Source: Serinus canaria
Lineage: Eukaryota; Chordata; Aves; Passeriformes; Fringillidae
Length of the DNA: 64,000 nt
Reading direction: 5' to 3'
Assembly (NCBI RefSeq): GCF_022539315.1
Contig: NC_066333.1
Location: 124,001-188,000 of the forward strand
Shown: one piece after another, positions 14,196 to 27,529 of the stretch
How positions within the stretch are numbered: the stretch's first letter is position 1
Layout: the number at the start of each line of letters is the position of its first letter
Program-made: the position numbers and the translations under genes
Notes under the pieces: generated by a model
The model's database searches: none
The model's input: only the letters and a program-made list of their open reading frames with translations
Told to the model about the DNA's origin: nothing

Positions 14196-14233
14196 TCCAC
14201 TAGAGTCCATATTGAAATATGGACTCTAGTGGA
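14196..14233. repeat. Perfect inverted repeat, 18-bp arms, 2-nt loop
   Basis: The left arm TCCACTAGAGTCCATATT (14196-14213) and the right arm AATATGGACTCTAGTGGA (14216-14233) are exact reverse complements separated by GA. The sequence can form a cruciform in DNA or a hairpin in RNA from either strand. No known element was recognised around it. Confidence 0.95.
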
Positions 14234-16249
14234 GGAAGGAAATGCAATCCTTTGTTTCAAGGTCTAATCCGTGTATCTAAATAATGAACCTAAACCAACT
14301 GCTCTCAAACAGTGATCTATTGGCCAACCAGAGGTTTTAAATGTTCCATAATACACAGAAGTTTCAGTTTTGCAGATCAGAAGGCCAGCACAGTTCAGAG
14401 CTGCTGAACAACCTGCTGAGGGTCAACAGCACTTGCTACAAGAAGCAGCAACTTAGGAACCACCACAGCAGAAGACTAAGGAGAAACAAAATAAAGAAAC
14501 CATAATCATTATTTACATTCAATGCACCACTGGTGTGCCTAGAAACTGGAAACATACTCTTTTGTAGAGTCTACAGTCTACAGCACTCAAAAATACTCTC
14601 AGCAAAACAAGCTGCTGATTTCACTGAGTATAGGCAATGACTCTGGGGACAGCATGAGCAATGTGGAACTGAGCAGCACATATATTTTTAAAAGGCAGAC
14701 CCTTCAATGTCATCTGCTACACAACTACAGTCTTCATTTTTGCATTGATCTTTCTCTCCACTCAACACAAATTCAGACCATAGACACTGAAGGAAAATAC
14801 TACATGCTATGAAAGGAATGCTACTTAAAATAAAGCATCCTTCAGGTTTCTTTAAACCTAAAAAAGCCTCAAACATCTCATAAATCTACATTCAGACCAT
14901 GGCAACAATTAATTGGTTAAGAACTGGTTTTAATGCTGTTATTACAGAATGCCAACAAAATCTGTGACATTAATGGGTAATTCCTTGAAATTTGGTAATA
15001 CTAAGTCACACTGTCACCCAACTAATGAAGTTCTTTCATCTAAGTCACAATTTTATCATTGACTAATTGCATTCATTTCTATTTAGGGTGGAAAAAAACC
15101 CATACAATAAACAAATCATGTGGTAAAATGTTACATTTACAACTTTTTTTTCAACAGTAGTACTTAAGACACACATAAGGAACTGCTAAAAACATCAACG
15201 TAGCCAGTTATATAAACACAAGTACATTCTTGCCATTATTTGGAGAAATCGGGACATCAAGGATATTGATTTTCTGACACTCTAGGCATCAAGGTCAAAA
15301 AAGCTGGGGATTTGAGTAGTATCCATCACCTGATTCTGTCTATTGCTACCTCTCGCTAGCAATCAGCTTGGGGTGTTATATCCAATGGCAGTTTCACACC
15401 TTCCACATTGGAGATGGGACCTCAGAGGTCCTACCCCCTATTTTTAAGGCTGTTCATGAATATAGACATGTGCTAAGTAAGCAATTTTATGAACTCTAGA
15501 CATGTAGTCTACGGGTATTGCTCATAATTTATCATAACATACAGTTTAAGGTTACTTCTAACATGAAACCACATTGTTACAGTAAACAGTTTGCATTGAC
15601 CCTTAATAATGAGCTTTTCTCTATTTATGTTTTAAAGGATCAACTGTAACTATTTGAGTTGATGTACTCTTTCTGATACAAACAGAAAACCTAAGCATGC
15701 TATGACTTCCTATTTTTTTTTCCAAGAGCCTACTCTTAAGGAAAAGGGGATATATACTAACTGATTTATGCTAAAAAGGCAAAAAGAAGAGCCCCTGCCC
15801 CCACCCCAAATCCTCCATTTAAACATTCAATCCAAGTAAACATTCCCAACCCCCATGGCTTTCTGGTTTGTGCTTTTTTTCAGCTAAGCACTGAAACATC
15901 TTTAGACCATACCGAAAAAATCAAGAATCAGAAAAAAGCTTTCCAAAACAAACCTGCACTTTTAGCAAGTCCAAAGGAACAGGCACACAAGCATGTTTCA
16001 CAGCATATGCTGTGTCTAACACAAACACTAGAAGCCTTGGATCCAATACCAAGAGGATCACGATGTGAAATCAAAAGACAGTAACACAAAACTGTGTACC
16101 TAATTCCAGACACCTGTAGTTTAATTACATTTCACAACAAGCATTGTTGTGATGCATTTGAACTTGAAAAAGCAGTTATCACCAGTTTTGGTGAGTCAAC
16201 ACACACTAATATCTTAAATCAATTCTGTGAACAATGAAGCCAAGTTTTC

Positions 16250-18200
16250 CTTTTCAGTAATTTTATTCTAATGTGAAACACGAAGAAACAAGCACCCAAA
16301 AAACTCCAATATAGTATGAAACTTTAATAAAAGTTCTTAAAAAACAAAGAGCAAAATTTTAAAATAAACTGACTTGACTCCTAATCACACACAGCTTTCT
16401 GACATCAGGAAGAGTACTTTCAGACTGTCGGGGGAAAAAAAAGAAAGAAACAAAGATCTGCTGTTGAAACGTTACTCCCGAAGACTGTTGAAATGCATAA
16501 CATGAAGCTTCAGAGACAGACAGTTTTATTAACAGGAAGCTTAATTTTAAACAGTATATACAAATCACATGACTTTTCCAAAGTTGGGACCACCTAGTAA
16601 TCTGTCAAAACAAAATTATGCTAATGAATTACAGAAGCATCTGTGTAATGCAACCGCCTCTTTATTGAAGTACACCTTTATACAATCCTTCCATGGATTC
16701 CTGTACTGTGAAATCCTCTCAGGACGCAGCGCTGCACAGGTTTGCAAATCTCTCCTACACACCACATGAATAAAACTGTTGCCACTTGCACCTCTCAATT
16801 TTGCCTGCCCATACACTTCAGTGTTCCATGGTATGCAACACCAAAAAGCACTGTTTTTCTTTGTCAAAAAAAAAAAACCAAAACAGTTTGAAGTTTACTA
16901 TGTTTAAGTACAATGATTTGCAGGGAATAGCAGGATTTTTTTCAGGCAATGCCCAAGTTTTAAAATTTATCATAAGCCAAGCAAGGACGAACCAAAAAAT
17001 TCTACTTTTCACTTGCGTAATTACTTCCTTTCCATTTATCTGTTTTTCCATGGAAGGTTTCACTGCACAACAAAGAAAATGGCAACTCTTTACAGACTTT
17101 GAATACAACAGCACAACTTTATTGCAAAAATATATAGTAAACTCAGTACTTTCAAGTTTTGGAGAAAAATAAATTTTATCTCTGAATTCACCCACAGCAG
17201 TAATTCACAACAGAGTTGCTGAAGATACAAGTTTCTTCCATTATAACCTAATTTAAAACTTTATATGGACTCCAATCTTCTACTAATAATCACCACTTTG
17301 GTTCTCTTAGCAGAGACTCTATGTGAGGAGTTCAAGAGACATGTGAGAAACACCAATATCCAACTAGTGTCAAAGATCCTTTCTCAACTGATTTGTGTAA
17401 TCCTAACAAATCAAGCTACTTAAACAATAATGATTATTTTCAACTGAAAACATTTTAAATATACTATAAAACTCATATGATTTATGTTTGAGGTTAGCTA
17501 TACTTGTGGCAAAAGTCTTATTCTGCACAGTTATAATTGCAATATATAAATAACTAAAGGTTATACCACACAGAACAGCTTGAATTTTACAGAACGATTC
17601 TGCTCATACTCATAGGAATTAGTTTGGTAGACACATCAGCAAAGGGCATAATTCAACTGTTCATACAGTGAGAATTTTGGAAAAAATAAAGATACATACA
17701 CAAAACAATTGATCTGTGTACACTGAGAATTCATTCAGTCGCAGAATAAAATCAGGACTTTAAACAAAGCTTTGACCTGTGAACAAAGCGAATTCAGCCA
17801 GCTTTTAACCAAATCTAAAAATAGCTATCTAATTTACAATGGCTTACAAGAACACCACTGAAGAGCTTCACTGACTTCATCTATTTCCCTTATCCAAAAC
17901 TATGTCAAACCAATCTCAGCTTCTCAATAAGCACTGTGTCCAGAAGAGTTTACCAAACTTTTATGATGAATAAGAATCTGTGCAGCTTCTCCACATATTT
18001 GTACGAGGAAAATCCACCACACCTCTCTCCTTGCAGTGTTTCTCATGTAATGGCTAGCCCAGTGCTCTGTCTTATCAAAACCCATCTGTTTTACAATTTA
18101 AACGATCCACAGGTTCTATCCTGGAAATACTATAAAAACCAATTCAGATGCATTTGTCACAGCACTATGAATATCTATTCTACAACTACTTGATGAACAG
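16250..18200 (-). other. RBM12: Probable RBM12 3' UTR
   Basis: This AT-rich sequence follows the RBM12 stop codon on the minus strand. Candidate AATAAA signals, read on the minus strand, lie at 17118-17123, 16661-16666 and 16262-16267. I cannot tell from sequence alone which is used, so the left boundary is an estimate. Confidence 0.45.
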
Positions 18201-20840
18201 CTACCCTAATACAAGTTTTACTTTTCTGGAACCTATAGGCCTTTCATTTAAATCAACAACAGCTGCCATAGCTTCATCACGAGACTCAAATGCAACCATT
18301 GCTTCTCCAGTGGGCATGCCTTTTTCATTGTATTTTAAGCACACTGAACCAGGGATCACTTGGTAACCATAAAAGAAATCCAAAATTTCATCCACCGAAA
18401 CGGTAAAGGGCATGTTCTGCACTTTAATGACAGTTGGCCCTGGCTTCCCAGACCCTGTTCCAAAACCTGGGGGTCCACCAATATGTATGTTTCCTGGTCC
18501 GGGTCCAAACCCTGGAGGTCCACTTAAATGTCCAAGACCACTAGCAATTGCTGGAGGACCAGCACCAAAGGCAGGGGGCCCACTTAAATTGCCAGGACCA
18601 TTACCAAATGTCTGAGGACCCCCCGCAAAACCTGCTGGTCCACTCAAATTAGCAGGACCACCTGCAAAACCTGGTACCTCAATACTCGCACCAGGTAAAC
18701 CACTAGCTGCAACTGTTGGTATTCCTGGTCTAGAATCAGGAAAGCCACCTATTCCAGGTGGCGGTAAAGGGGGACCAAATGTGCCAGACCCACTGAAGTT
18801 ACCAGGGAAATTAAATGGAGGACCATTATTTGCTTCTTTAGCATTTCCCCCCAAGAAGGCATGCTCATCCCCACCAGGGCCCTGTGCTCCTGGCACAGCT
18901 GCATTTCCCTGGATTGGTATTTTCAGGATTTTTTTTCCTTGAGATGCTGGGTTTCTCTCAATATCTCTCATTTCTTCTACAGTTATCAAACGCAAATTAA
19001 CATCTCTTCCATTTAGTTTTTTACGGTGCAAGCGTTCTGCTTTACGAGCATCATCTTCAGCTTTAAACTGAACCAGTGCTTGTCCTAAACCTTGCCCATT
19101 ATTATCAAGAAGAATTTGTACAGAATTTTCTTCCACTGCCAGTCCCTCTAGAAACTGAAGTATTTCAATTTTTGTTATATTGTATGGAATATTAGATATA
19201 TGCGCACACAGTTTTGGCAAGCCTGAGTCTCCCTCAGCATTCATCAGAATTTCTCTCTGGTCATAGCTGAAGTTCTGCAATCTTTTACGAATCATATCTA
19301 TCTTTTCTAACATTGCCTTTTTAGTAATTGGATGTACCTGAATGAAGCGATTCCCTATGTACTGCTTATGATGACACAAAGCTGCTTTATAATCAGCTTC
19401 ATTCCTAAACTCAACAAACCCCTCCCCAATTGCCTTCCCATTGGGTCCATAAGCTATATAAATGCTGTCCTCAACTATATCCAGCTTTTTAAAAAAATCT
19501 ATCACATGTTTGTTCTCCGACTCAAAGGGAAGACCTTTCAAATAAACACAGAAACCATGCTCATGGGGAGATCTTGACCGTGACCTTTTCTGTCCAGTGG
19601 GAGATTTGGACCTAGGATGAGCCTGGGGAGGAGGATGTGCCTGCCCAGAGGGACCCAAGGTTTGCTTGAAAGTTATGTGGCCTCCAGCAGCTACCCACTG
19701 TCTCTCTGTTGCAGGACTAACTTCAACATAGCGCTGAATCATCAGCATTCTGTTTCGCTTCAGTGCTTCAAACGTATCTTGAGGAGAAAAAAACTTAACT
19801 AGTCCATTTCCATTATTTCGACCTACATGATCCTTCAGCATATGGACTGCATCCACACGGAGCCCAAGGAAAAAGTCTTTCACATCAGATTCTGTTGCAG
19901 TAAAGGGCATTCCATGAACGCTGACATACAAATCATCTGGATTGATTGGAATTGGCTTGACACTACCTTGAGAATTCATCTGGATAGGATTTACAGGATT
20001 CATGGGACCAATAAACAATGGATTCAAGCCGCTGTTCATATTCACTGCTGCTCCAGACCCATTCATTCCAGTGGGTAAGGGCGCTACAGGTGGAGGATTC
20101 ATAGGAGGCATTCCTGATATGGGAGGCAGAGGTGTCATTGGAGGTACAGGGGGCACAGGGGGTATTGGAGGAACTGGAGGAACAGGAGGCAGTGCGGGTA
20201 CAGGAGGTGGAACAGGTATAGGGGGAATAGAAGGCATTGGTGGCAAAGATGGCATAGCTGGGATAGGAGGGATTGGTGGAGGAGGTACTGTGTTCATTGG
20301 GGATGCTGTGCTAGGTATAGTTGAGCTAAATGTTGGACTACCAAAGGTACTCCCAAGATTTGGAGGTGCAGTGCCAATACTGGCAGTAGAAAATGTGGAT
20401 ATGTTTTTATTGCTTTCATGCACCGTAGTAGAAGCAGTTACTACACTAGGAGAAGGATTATTAAAGTTAGGTACAGTAGTAGGTAAGTTAACCCTTCCAC
20501 TCATTCCAGAACTAGGTGGTGGTCCTGATCTGCTAGCATTTGCTGGTGGCATATCTAGATTGGCAGTTTCAAAACGCCTACGACTGAGCTCTATCATGTT
20601 CTGCATTTCAGTTTTACTGCTCAGCAACAACGTTACTTTTGACCCTTTAATTGTACCACCTGTGCGCATCATACCAAGCCTTGCATCTTCATCAGTGGCA
20701 AAAACGATGAAAGCCTCACCCAGTTCACCCCCTACAATATGCACGCCCCCATCAGGAATGGTCAATCCAGAGAAGAAGTGGCGAATGTCCATGGTCCCCG
20801 CCACAATCGGGAGACCTTGCAAGCGGATGACCACAGCCAT
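18201..20840 (-). CDS. RBM12: RBM12 (RNA-binding motif protein 12, SWAN), intronless coding region
   Basis: RBM12 is a nuclear RNA-binding protein with several RRM domains and proline-rich segments. The single open exon encodes 879 residues ending KVKLVLG and a TAG. The start is set at ATG 20840 (MAVVIRLQGLPIVAG), the family N-terminus; the 26 upstream in-frame codons belong to the intron and leader, with a good acceptor (gtgtgttgtttcag) 6 bp before the ATG. Domains by approximate residue: divergent RRM 3-76; Ser/Thr/Pro linker; proline-rich block of PPIPP and PPVPP units 183-263; RRM about 303-377 (VSVHGMPFTATESD); RRM about 427-505 (VYLKGLPFESENK) after an RS-like stretch (KRSRSRSP); RRM-like about 543-625 (ISNIPYNITK); Gly/Pro-rich repeats about 680-800; C-terminal RRM about 803-879 (IKVQNMPFTVSVDE). 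Human RBM12 is about 932 residues. The difference probably lies in the low-complexity regions. The gene sits in the CPNE1 leader region on the same strand. Confidence 0.97.
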   Translation of the reverse strand: MAVVIRLQGLPIVAGTMDIRHFFSGLTIPDGGVHIVGGELGEAFIVFATDEDARLGMMRTGGTIKGSKVTLLLSSKTEMQNMIELSRRRFETANLDMPPANASRSGPPPSSGMSGRVNLPTTVPNFNNPSPSVVTASTTVHESNKNISTFSTASIGTAPPNLGSTFGSPTFSSTIPSTASPMNTVPPPPIPPIPAMPSLPPMPSIPPIPVPPPVPALPPVPPVPPIPPVPPVPPMTPLPPISGMPPMNPPPVAPLPTGMNGSGAAVNMNSGLNPLFIGPMNPVNPIQMNSQGSVKPIPINPDDLYVSVHGMPFTATESDVKDFFLGLRVDAVHMLKDHVGRNNGNGLVKFFSPQDTFEALKRNRMLMIQRYVEVSPATERQWVAAGGHITFKQTLGPSGQAHPPPQAHPRSKSPTGQKRSRSRSPHEHGFCVYLKGLPFESENKHVIDFFKKLDIVEDSIYIAYGPNGKAIGEGFVEFRNEADYKAALCHHKQYIGNRFIQVHPITKKAMLEKIDMIRKRLQNFSYDQREILMNAEGDSGLPKLCAHISNIPYNITKIEILQFLEGLAVEENSVQILLDNNGQGLGQALVQFKAEDDARKAERLHRKKLNGRDVNLRLITVEEMRDIERNPASQGKKILKIPIQGNAAVPGAQGPGGDEHAFLGGNAKEANNGPPFNFPGNFSGSGTFGPPLPPPGIGGFPDSRPGIPTVAASGLPGASIEVPGFAGGPANLSGPAGFAGGPQTFGNGPGNLSGPPAFGAGPPAIASGLGHLSGPPGFGPGPGNIHIGGPPGFGTGSGKPGPTVIKVQNMPFTVSVDEILDFFYGYQVIPGSVCLKYNEKGMPTGEAMVAFESRDEAMAAVVDLNERPIGSRKVKLVLG

Positions 20841-22079
20841 GCTGCGCTGAAACAACACACACCTGCAGATGAGAAAAGGCAACGGCCATGTCAGACTACT
20901 GTTTGTGACACCATGCAATTACCTACAGACACCATCGACTATATTTGTTTATATACACCTAATAACATCTTGCAAAGATAAAGCGTGTTCATATTCCAAG
21001 TTCCTTATTCATGTTTGTTTACTTCATACAGACTGAAGTATTAAACATTTATCAACACAATCAGTGTACATTTTGCACTAGAAATTCCAAAATAGCTGTT
21101 ATACTAAGACCCACAAGTGTCAGTTAAAAAAAACAAAGGAACATCAAAAATCAGAACTATTACATCAGTAGTTCAATAATTAATGGAATGTAACCAAAGG
21201 AGTATTTTAGCCAGACAAAACAAAATTAATTTACCATACCCTGATATGGTATCCACTATACCTGACAATATGGCTGAAAAATTCTGCACAGCTATGGGAA
21301 ACAAACAGTTCCTTTTAATCTGGGGAAGGATTTTACCTCCTGCCAGGTGAAGACAACTAGAAACATAACAGTGGGTTGGTAAAGAACAAAACCCATTATG
21401 GACAACTAGCAACTGTGAGACTCACAAGACATCCTGACAGGGAGCATCTATATTATACTGACCTGATGTTTTTTCTCCTAGCAAAGGCAAGAGGTCCAGA
21501 TGACCTGAAGCTTGCTATTATAAACTAGCCCCAGACTTTTTGTGAAAATAGAGACCTCACCTAAATTAAATTAACATCTATGCATATCTAGATAGATATA
21601 TGACCTTCACAATTTTCAAAAACAAGGTATTTTTTAAAAGTTGCAGATATTCTATCTAGCATGACCCCTTACGTCTCAGATGTAAGTAAATTAATTTCAT
21701 CTCCACAGCAGGCATTAGTAGATGCTTAAGGTAATTCTGAACAGCTAGATCTGAACAGTTACCTCGCGACCTCAGAAGTCCGAGCTCAGATCAGGAGTTG
21801 AAGATAAAGAGGAAGCTAGATAGTTGACACTTAGGCAAACCTTCAGCAAAGGCTGAAAGCATGATATTAAATAATATTAGCACAATTCAACATCTCAGAA
21901 GCCAGTCTCTCATCCTAAACCATCAGCAACAGCACCATGCTTCACTTGAACCACTTATCTCTGAAACTTCTTGACTTCCTAGGTACAAGCCAGTTCAGTA
22001 CCTTTATGGAAGACCTCCAAGGCTCCCCTAAGTCACATACCAGCAGCGTTAACTCAGCATTTGAAATCAAGGATGAACC

Positions 22080-22145
22080 AGATCACAGAATCACAGAACT
22101 GTTTAGACTGGAAAAGACCTTAAAGTCCAAGTCCAACCAGATGCC
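22080..22145 (-). mobile_element. CR1 LINE 3'-end fragment
   Basis: The plus strand reads aatcacagaatcacagaact, then a stretch with ggaaaagaccttaaagtcc. This is the reverse complement of the conserved avian CR1 3' terminus (a hallmark ATTCTGTGATTCT end). It is a short truncated copy inside the leader intron. Confidence 0.8.
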
Positions 22146-24784
22146 CCAGTGCAACACAACAAAGCTATACATCAAAGACTCCCGGCCACTAACAAAGCTC
22201 TGACCAACCACAATCAATAACCATCTCCCAGAAACTCAGCTATATCCCAGCATACACTCAAATCTCTAAGTTGGCTCCATTTGCTGTCCAGGTCATCCCA
22301 ACACTTTAGAGAAGACAAGTCATGAATGACTAGGTAAAGCCATAATTTAATCAGGTAAGGCTGAATCCAGTACTTAATGAAAAGAAGAGTAACAATTCTT
22401 CTACGGGGTGAAGAAGCAACAATTCTTTTGTTTGTGTAATGGAACCTCATATTACTAAAATGTGTCCTTAAGTATTTTGTTCTGTTGACCAACACACCAG
22501 AGCTAAATCCTTCAACACACTAATGAACTCAAGCAACCTACTAGGGGGTACTACAGGGCATTGTCCCACAACTATCACCAGACACCAGAAAAGTGTGGAG
22601 GACCTTTCTCCCTCAAGGAAACAGCAAACAAGCCCATTAGCACAAAGTCACTCTGCGGCTTTAGTCACTGTGCATGAATATTGGATTCCTTACTGCACCA
22701 TCCTTAAAGAGAGACTAGAACTTGCCATTCATAACATAAGAAGATCCTTAAAAAAAGAAAACACACCACTAAGAAAACCGCTATTCCACCAAGGAAAGAC
22801 AGCAACAGAAAGGCTTATACTATACTAAGGCTTCTACTAATCTTCAGGGACAATTTTTTTGGAAGCAACTTTCTCATATTCATGGTAAGGCAACAGAAGC
22901 AACATCCTTGCCTTTAGCTCTTATAAGGGAATTAAATTTAATCTGAAAATAAAATTCATTGCCCAATCATTTTCCAACAACAAAATAACTTGCCCATGAG
23001 GAAAAAAACACCCCCACAAAAAGTAAGGACTAGCTAGCTATGCTATCTAAAACATCTAAAAACATATCTAAGACTTTCTGCACTGTTTTAAAAAGTAGTG
23101 TTTTATAATGAATCTTTTGTTTTATTTTAAATTTGCCTAGCATTGATGACAATCTCTGAAATAAAAGTTAAAATAAAAATTCTGCCACCTTTAAAGAAGC
23201 TGTATTAAAGAGTATTTTAAACCCAAGGTTTATGGTACACTACAGGATTGCTTCTGAATTAGATGATCCTGAGGCAAGCAAGCGATCTAAAGCGATCTTA
23301 AAGTATCCCTGGCTTGGCACCTATGCTTCCAAAACTGGAATATCACTAAAAGCAAATCTTGCCAGGAGGTTTAGATTTCTTCTACTGCCTACTATACACA
23401 GAAATTAGTTTCAGAAAATTTTATGTATCAGAAGTTATAAACATTTGAAGCATCTTGTGTTAAGTGGGAAACTACTTTTAGCTATTTCCTTAATGCAAAA
23501 GGGATGACAATCTGATATAGCCATTGGTTGAACAAAGGCAACTTGGGAAGGCGTGGGAAGACCTTGTATTAAGGTCTGCTGGTTTGGAACACCTTACTTT
23601 CTTTAACAGAACTGACACCTGCTACATAACTGCATTTATAAATTATTATAGCCCAGAGACAGATAAAGTCACAGAAGAGTTCAAGCATTTGAACATTTAT
23701 ATTACTTCTGGGACAATACAAAATAAATTCAAAACTTCATAATAAATGCTAAGAGAGTACTTGAAGTCTTGATACTAAGGACTCTATTCAGATCCACTAA
23801 ATCACTATTGACAAAAAATCTAAAGAGCCGCTTAGGCATATAGTTACTAAAAAACCTATCTGCAATGACTTCAGTGTAGTTAATTCCATGCAGAGTATTA
23901 AGCAAATGCTTGCTTAATGTTAAGCAAGAGCTGAGAATAAAATGGTCTGATTAAAAAGAATTTTAAGGACCTAACTAATCAGATGTTTTTGACAAAGGAA
24001 CATGTAACACAGCTGCTTCATTTTTTCAGAATTTTGATACTTAGAAAAAGTAGTAGTGTCAATTCTATTATTTACAGAAAAATCTCAAGGACCAAAAGGG
24101 CCAGATTTTAAATTTCTAAACACTCACAAACCACATTTTTTCCAAAATGCACTTAGGAAACAATAACCCACTTGCTCAAATTTTCCAAGTAATGAAAAGG
24201 CAAAGCCTGTTTAAGTATTTCACTGTTGACTTGCAAAGACCAGCACATGCAGAGGCAACATTAACTTCAGATACAAAACAGGCCACACATCATTTGAGCA
24301 GGCACTGAAGGCTTTTTGTTGGGCTGTCAGTTCTCATGCTGCCTGCTTTTCTCCGAGTACAAAAAGGTACTTCAAGGCAAAAGTGGGTTTTATTGCCATT
24401 TTGTGTGTTTCATATATTTGTGGAAAGACAACATCCTACGAGTGTACTATGGACAATCCATCCCCAGTAGCAAGCTGTGATCAAAGCTGGAGATTTACAG
24501 GCTGGTGACAACCAGTGTGATTCAATTCATTTGATGAATTTTAACATGTCTTGACAGTAATATCTTTTAAAATGTTGATGTTACACTGGAAAAAAAAAGG
24601 TGTAAAAGATGACAACACTATTTATCTCATCAATGAGCTCATTAATAAAATAATAATAATCTGGGTCATTTGTAAGCACACCAGATTAGCTTTTTAAGAT
24701 GTATGGATTTTGCAGTAGAAAAGTTCAGAAGATTCATCTTAGTCCCTGGGAAGTATTAAAGTGCAATACCCACATGATATATAT

Positions 24785-24818
<34 letters not shown>
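24785..24818. repeat. (AC)n microsatellite
   Basis: This is an uninterrupted run of about 15 AC units, preceded by TA-rich sequence. Confidence 0.95.
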
Positions 24819-24821
<3 letters not shown>

Positions 24822-27296
24822 TATTTGGCAATTCTTGAGTGAAGACTAAGAACTGCAGGAACACTGGTACTGTAGTAGGAATTTTAAGTATGAGACTGTC
24901 TCACAAAAGTTAAAACTGCAAACTACAGTTTCATCTTTTACTTAAGGCTAAAATCAATCTGTTATAGTCATCCTGGAGCCAATTCAAAACTATCTCACCC
25001 CTTTAAATACTGCAAAAGCTAATTAGAACCAACTGATATACACTTCTACACTCCAACAATTACAAACACACAGACCTGGGGCTTGCAGCAAACTAACTGC
25101 ATTTACCAACAGTGCAAAATAAACGGGAGAGTGTTCCAGACTACCACATGCTGATGAAACAACAAAATATTAGTTTGGCAGAAAATTCTGTTTACAAGAA
25201 AAACACTGCCAAAAACATCATCACCGGTGGTGAGTAGACAAGCTACAGATTATCTGACTCGCGTATTTGACACAAATTTACAGATTCCAAAAGCTTCATG
25301 GTTTCTTAAGATATACTCAATATGCATATAAATAAGTCTTCAATTCAAAAGCTCTTACCTGCAAAGACAGATGTTTTTTTCTTAACAAGTAGCAGAAGCC
25401 AAGCCAATCCTGTGGGCAACCAATTAAAACCAACTTTTAGACTGCAACAAAGAATAAATGGAGGCAAAAATCAATGCAGGCAACACAACAGCAGTAACAG
25501 TCCACAAAGAACTGTATACACAGAATTTCAAACCTGCAACCACCACAAGGCACTGCAACATAAAAGAATCATAAGGATACATTTTCTATAGATTATCTCT
25601 ATATGACTTACTGGTAATTGCACTGTAGAGCTTTAAGACATAAATATGCCTTCCACAAACACTACAGAAAGAGTCAGAAAGCATTTAAAGTCTTTCAAGT
25701 TTTCCCATCACCAATAGGTGAAAAAAATCTCTCTTTCAAAGGCAAAGAACGAGAGTTAAATACTTAAAAGCCCTAAATTTTACCAAACCCTGCTTCACTG
25801 ATAATAGTATTCCTTCCTCCAACTTTGCATCTACTTACTTGAACAAAGTAAGGTAAAGTAAGCCATGCCTAAGAAAACCACCCCAGAACTGCACCTGAAG
25901 AATTCTTCAAGAGTCACACTAACTGGGTAAAACTGGCATTTCACAGCCATGTCTATGAAGTCAACTCCACAGAGCACACAGCAAGAACTCCCATAAGATA
26001 CTCTACTTTCATTTGTAATCTGCCATTTCATTACCAAAATCCTCATCAAATGCCCATTTTTTTCATTCCTGTATAAAAATTATCTTCCCAGGTTTACAAC
26101 TCAACAAAAAAGCCAAGCATTTTAAGTGGCAACACAAGTATTTTGTATTTAAAGATAGGATGGAAAACCTTTGCTCTTTCATTACTTGGCAGACCACCTC
26201 ACACTAAAAACGTGATTCTTTGGAAAGCCATTGAGGAATGAATCTCACTAAGAACAGATAACTGCCTCCTTCTCACGCAACCCCAACAGGTTGGTTTCAG
26301 TTACAAACACCATTACCGAAATGAATTTAGAGCAAGAAGTACTAACAAACCATTCAGACACTCCCTAACAGAGAGAATAAAAACAAACATAACTATTCAC
26401 ATATCTTCCAGGACATTAATGGCAGGCTTACAAGTGAGAAATATAGAACTACACTTATTTTAAAATGGCAAACACATTTAGAAAAATATGACTTTTGTTT
26501 ATTAGACCTTCAAAAGAAACATGCAATCCTGTATTAGAAGGACTCAACTATATACTTTCATGTATAGCAGTGTCAACCAGCAGCTTACAAAGAAAGAAAG
26601 AAATGCAATCACCTGAAAAATCATTTCATGCAAAACCACACCTGCTTCAAGCAGCAGATAAATCTTTCATGCACAAGAAACTTCCCATTTAGAAGAAAAA
26701 CCTAAATCATTAGATAGATTTCCAGTATAGCAACCAGGTTCCTCTTCACAACACTGAAAACAAGCTGAAAATCTGCAGTGGACTAAGACAACAGAAACAA
26801 AACCAGGCAGCATTCAGAATAGGAGCAAAACTCCACTCTGCTGTGTTTAACTTCTTCACCAAATACCATCTACTTTTAATTTCAAGTGTCACATCTCTCA
26901 ATTTTAAAAGAAAACCATCCATGCCTTCTGTAGGCAAAAATAACCTTTCCAATCAACAGAATACGCAAGAGCACATTAACTAGACAAGCACCGGCTAGAG
27001 GAGGTGTTCCCACATAGAGCTGGCACCGCATCTCTGGGAGCTCTCCGGATAAACTCCACAACATCCTGTGCACTGTACAGAAAGATCCAGCATCCACTGG
27101 ACACACAACAAATTATTAAACCAGAGGAATCCACCAAGGAAACAAACAGCCGATTTGCCTGCCTAACACCAGTAGACTAAGGTGGGGAAATAAATCAGTA
27201 AGAGTAACAGGTAAGCTTAAGAGTGAGTAAAACCAGAGCCATGAGGTTTTATCGAAAGAAAACTCACATTTCCGGGGCTCATTTGAACATTAATTC

Positions 27297-27430
27297 GTTT
27301 AGGGTTTTTTTGTTTGTTTGTTTGTTCTCCTGGGAAGGGTGGTTTTAAGGTTTTTTTTTTTTCCGTTTAGAGATCTTGGGGGAGGGAGGCGGTATTTTTT
27401 TGTTTGGTTGGTTGTTGCTGTTTGGTTGTT
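27297..27430. repeat. T-rich / GTTT simple sequence
   Basis: GTTT units and long T-runs lie immediately outside the CpG island. It is low complexity and no gene is supported. Confidence 0.8.
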
Positions 27431-27529
27431 TTGGGGTTTTTTAACGGAGCTGATGTTTACTAGCAGAAGAGACTTTATTAAACAACAACTCAGCTGGGGT
27501 TTATAGGGTACACCCAACAAGCATTGGCA

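Larger units (their letters stand above)
1601..16250 (-). other. CPNE1 leader intron, no gene seen
   Basis: About 14.6 kb of AT-rich DNA contain no coding exon, RNA gene or well-preserved transposon that I could recognise. By position it is the intron joining the shared 5' leader near 28 kb to CPNE1 coding exon 1. Small items inside it include A- and T-runs, a G-run at 7866-7885 and a perfect inverted repeat at 14196-14233. Short open frames here show no family resemblance. Confidence 0.5.

Noticed and set aside
20002..20850. 282-codon plus-strand open frame opposite RBM12
   Set aside because: It is the antisense shadow of the RBM12 proline-rich region (glycine-rich when read in reverse). 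The RBM12 frame is clearly the conserved one.
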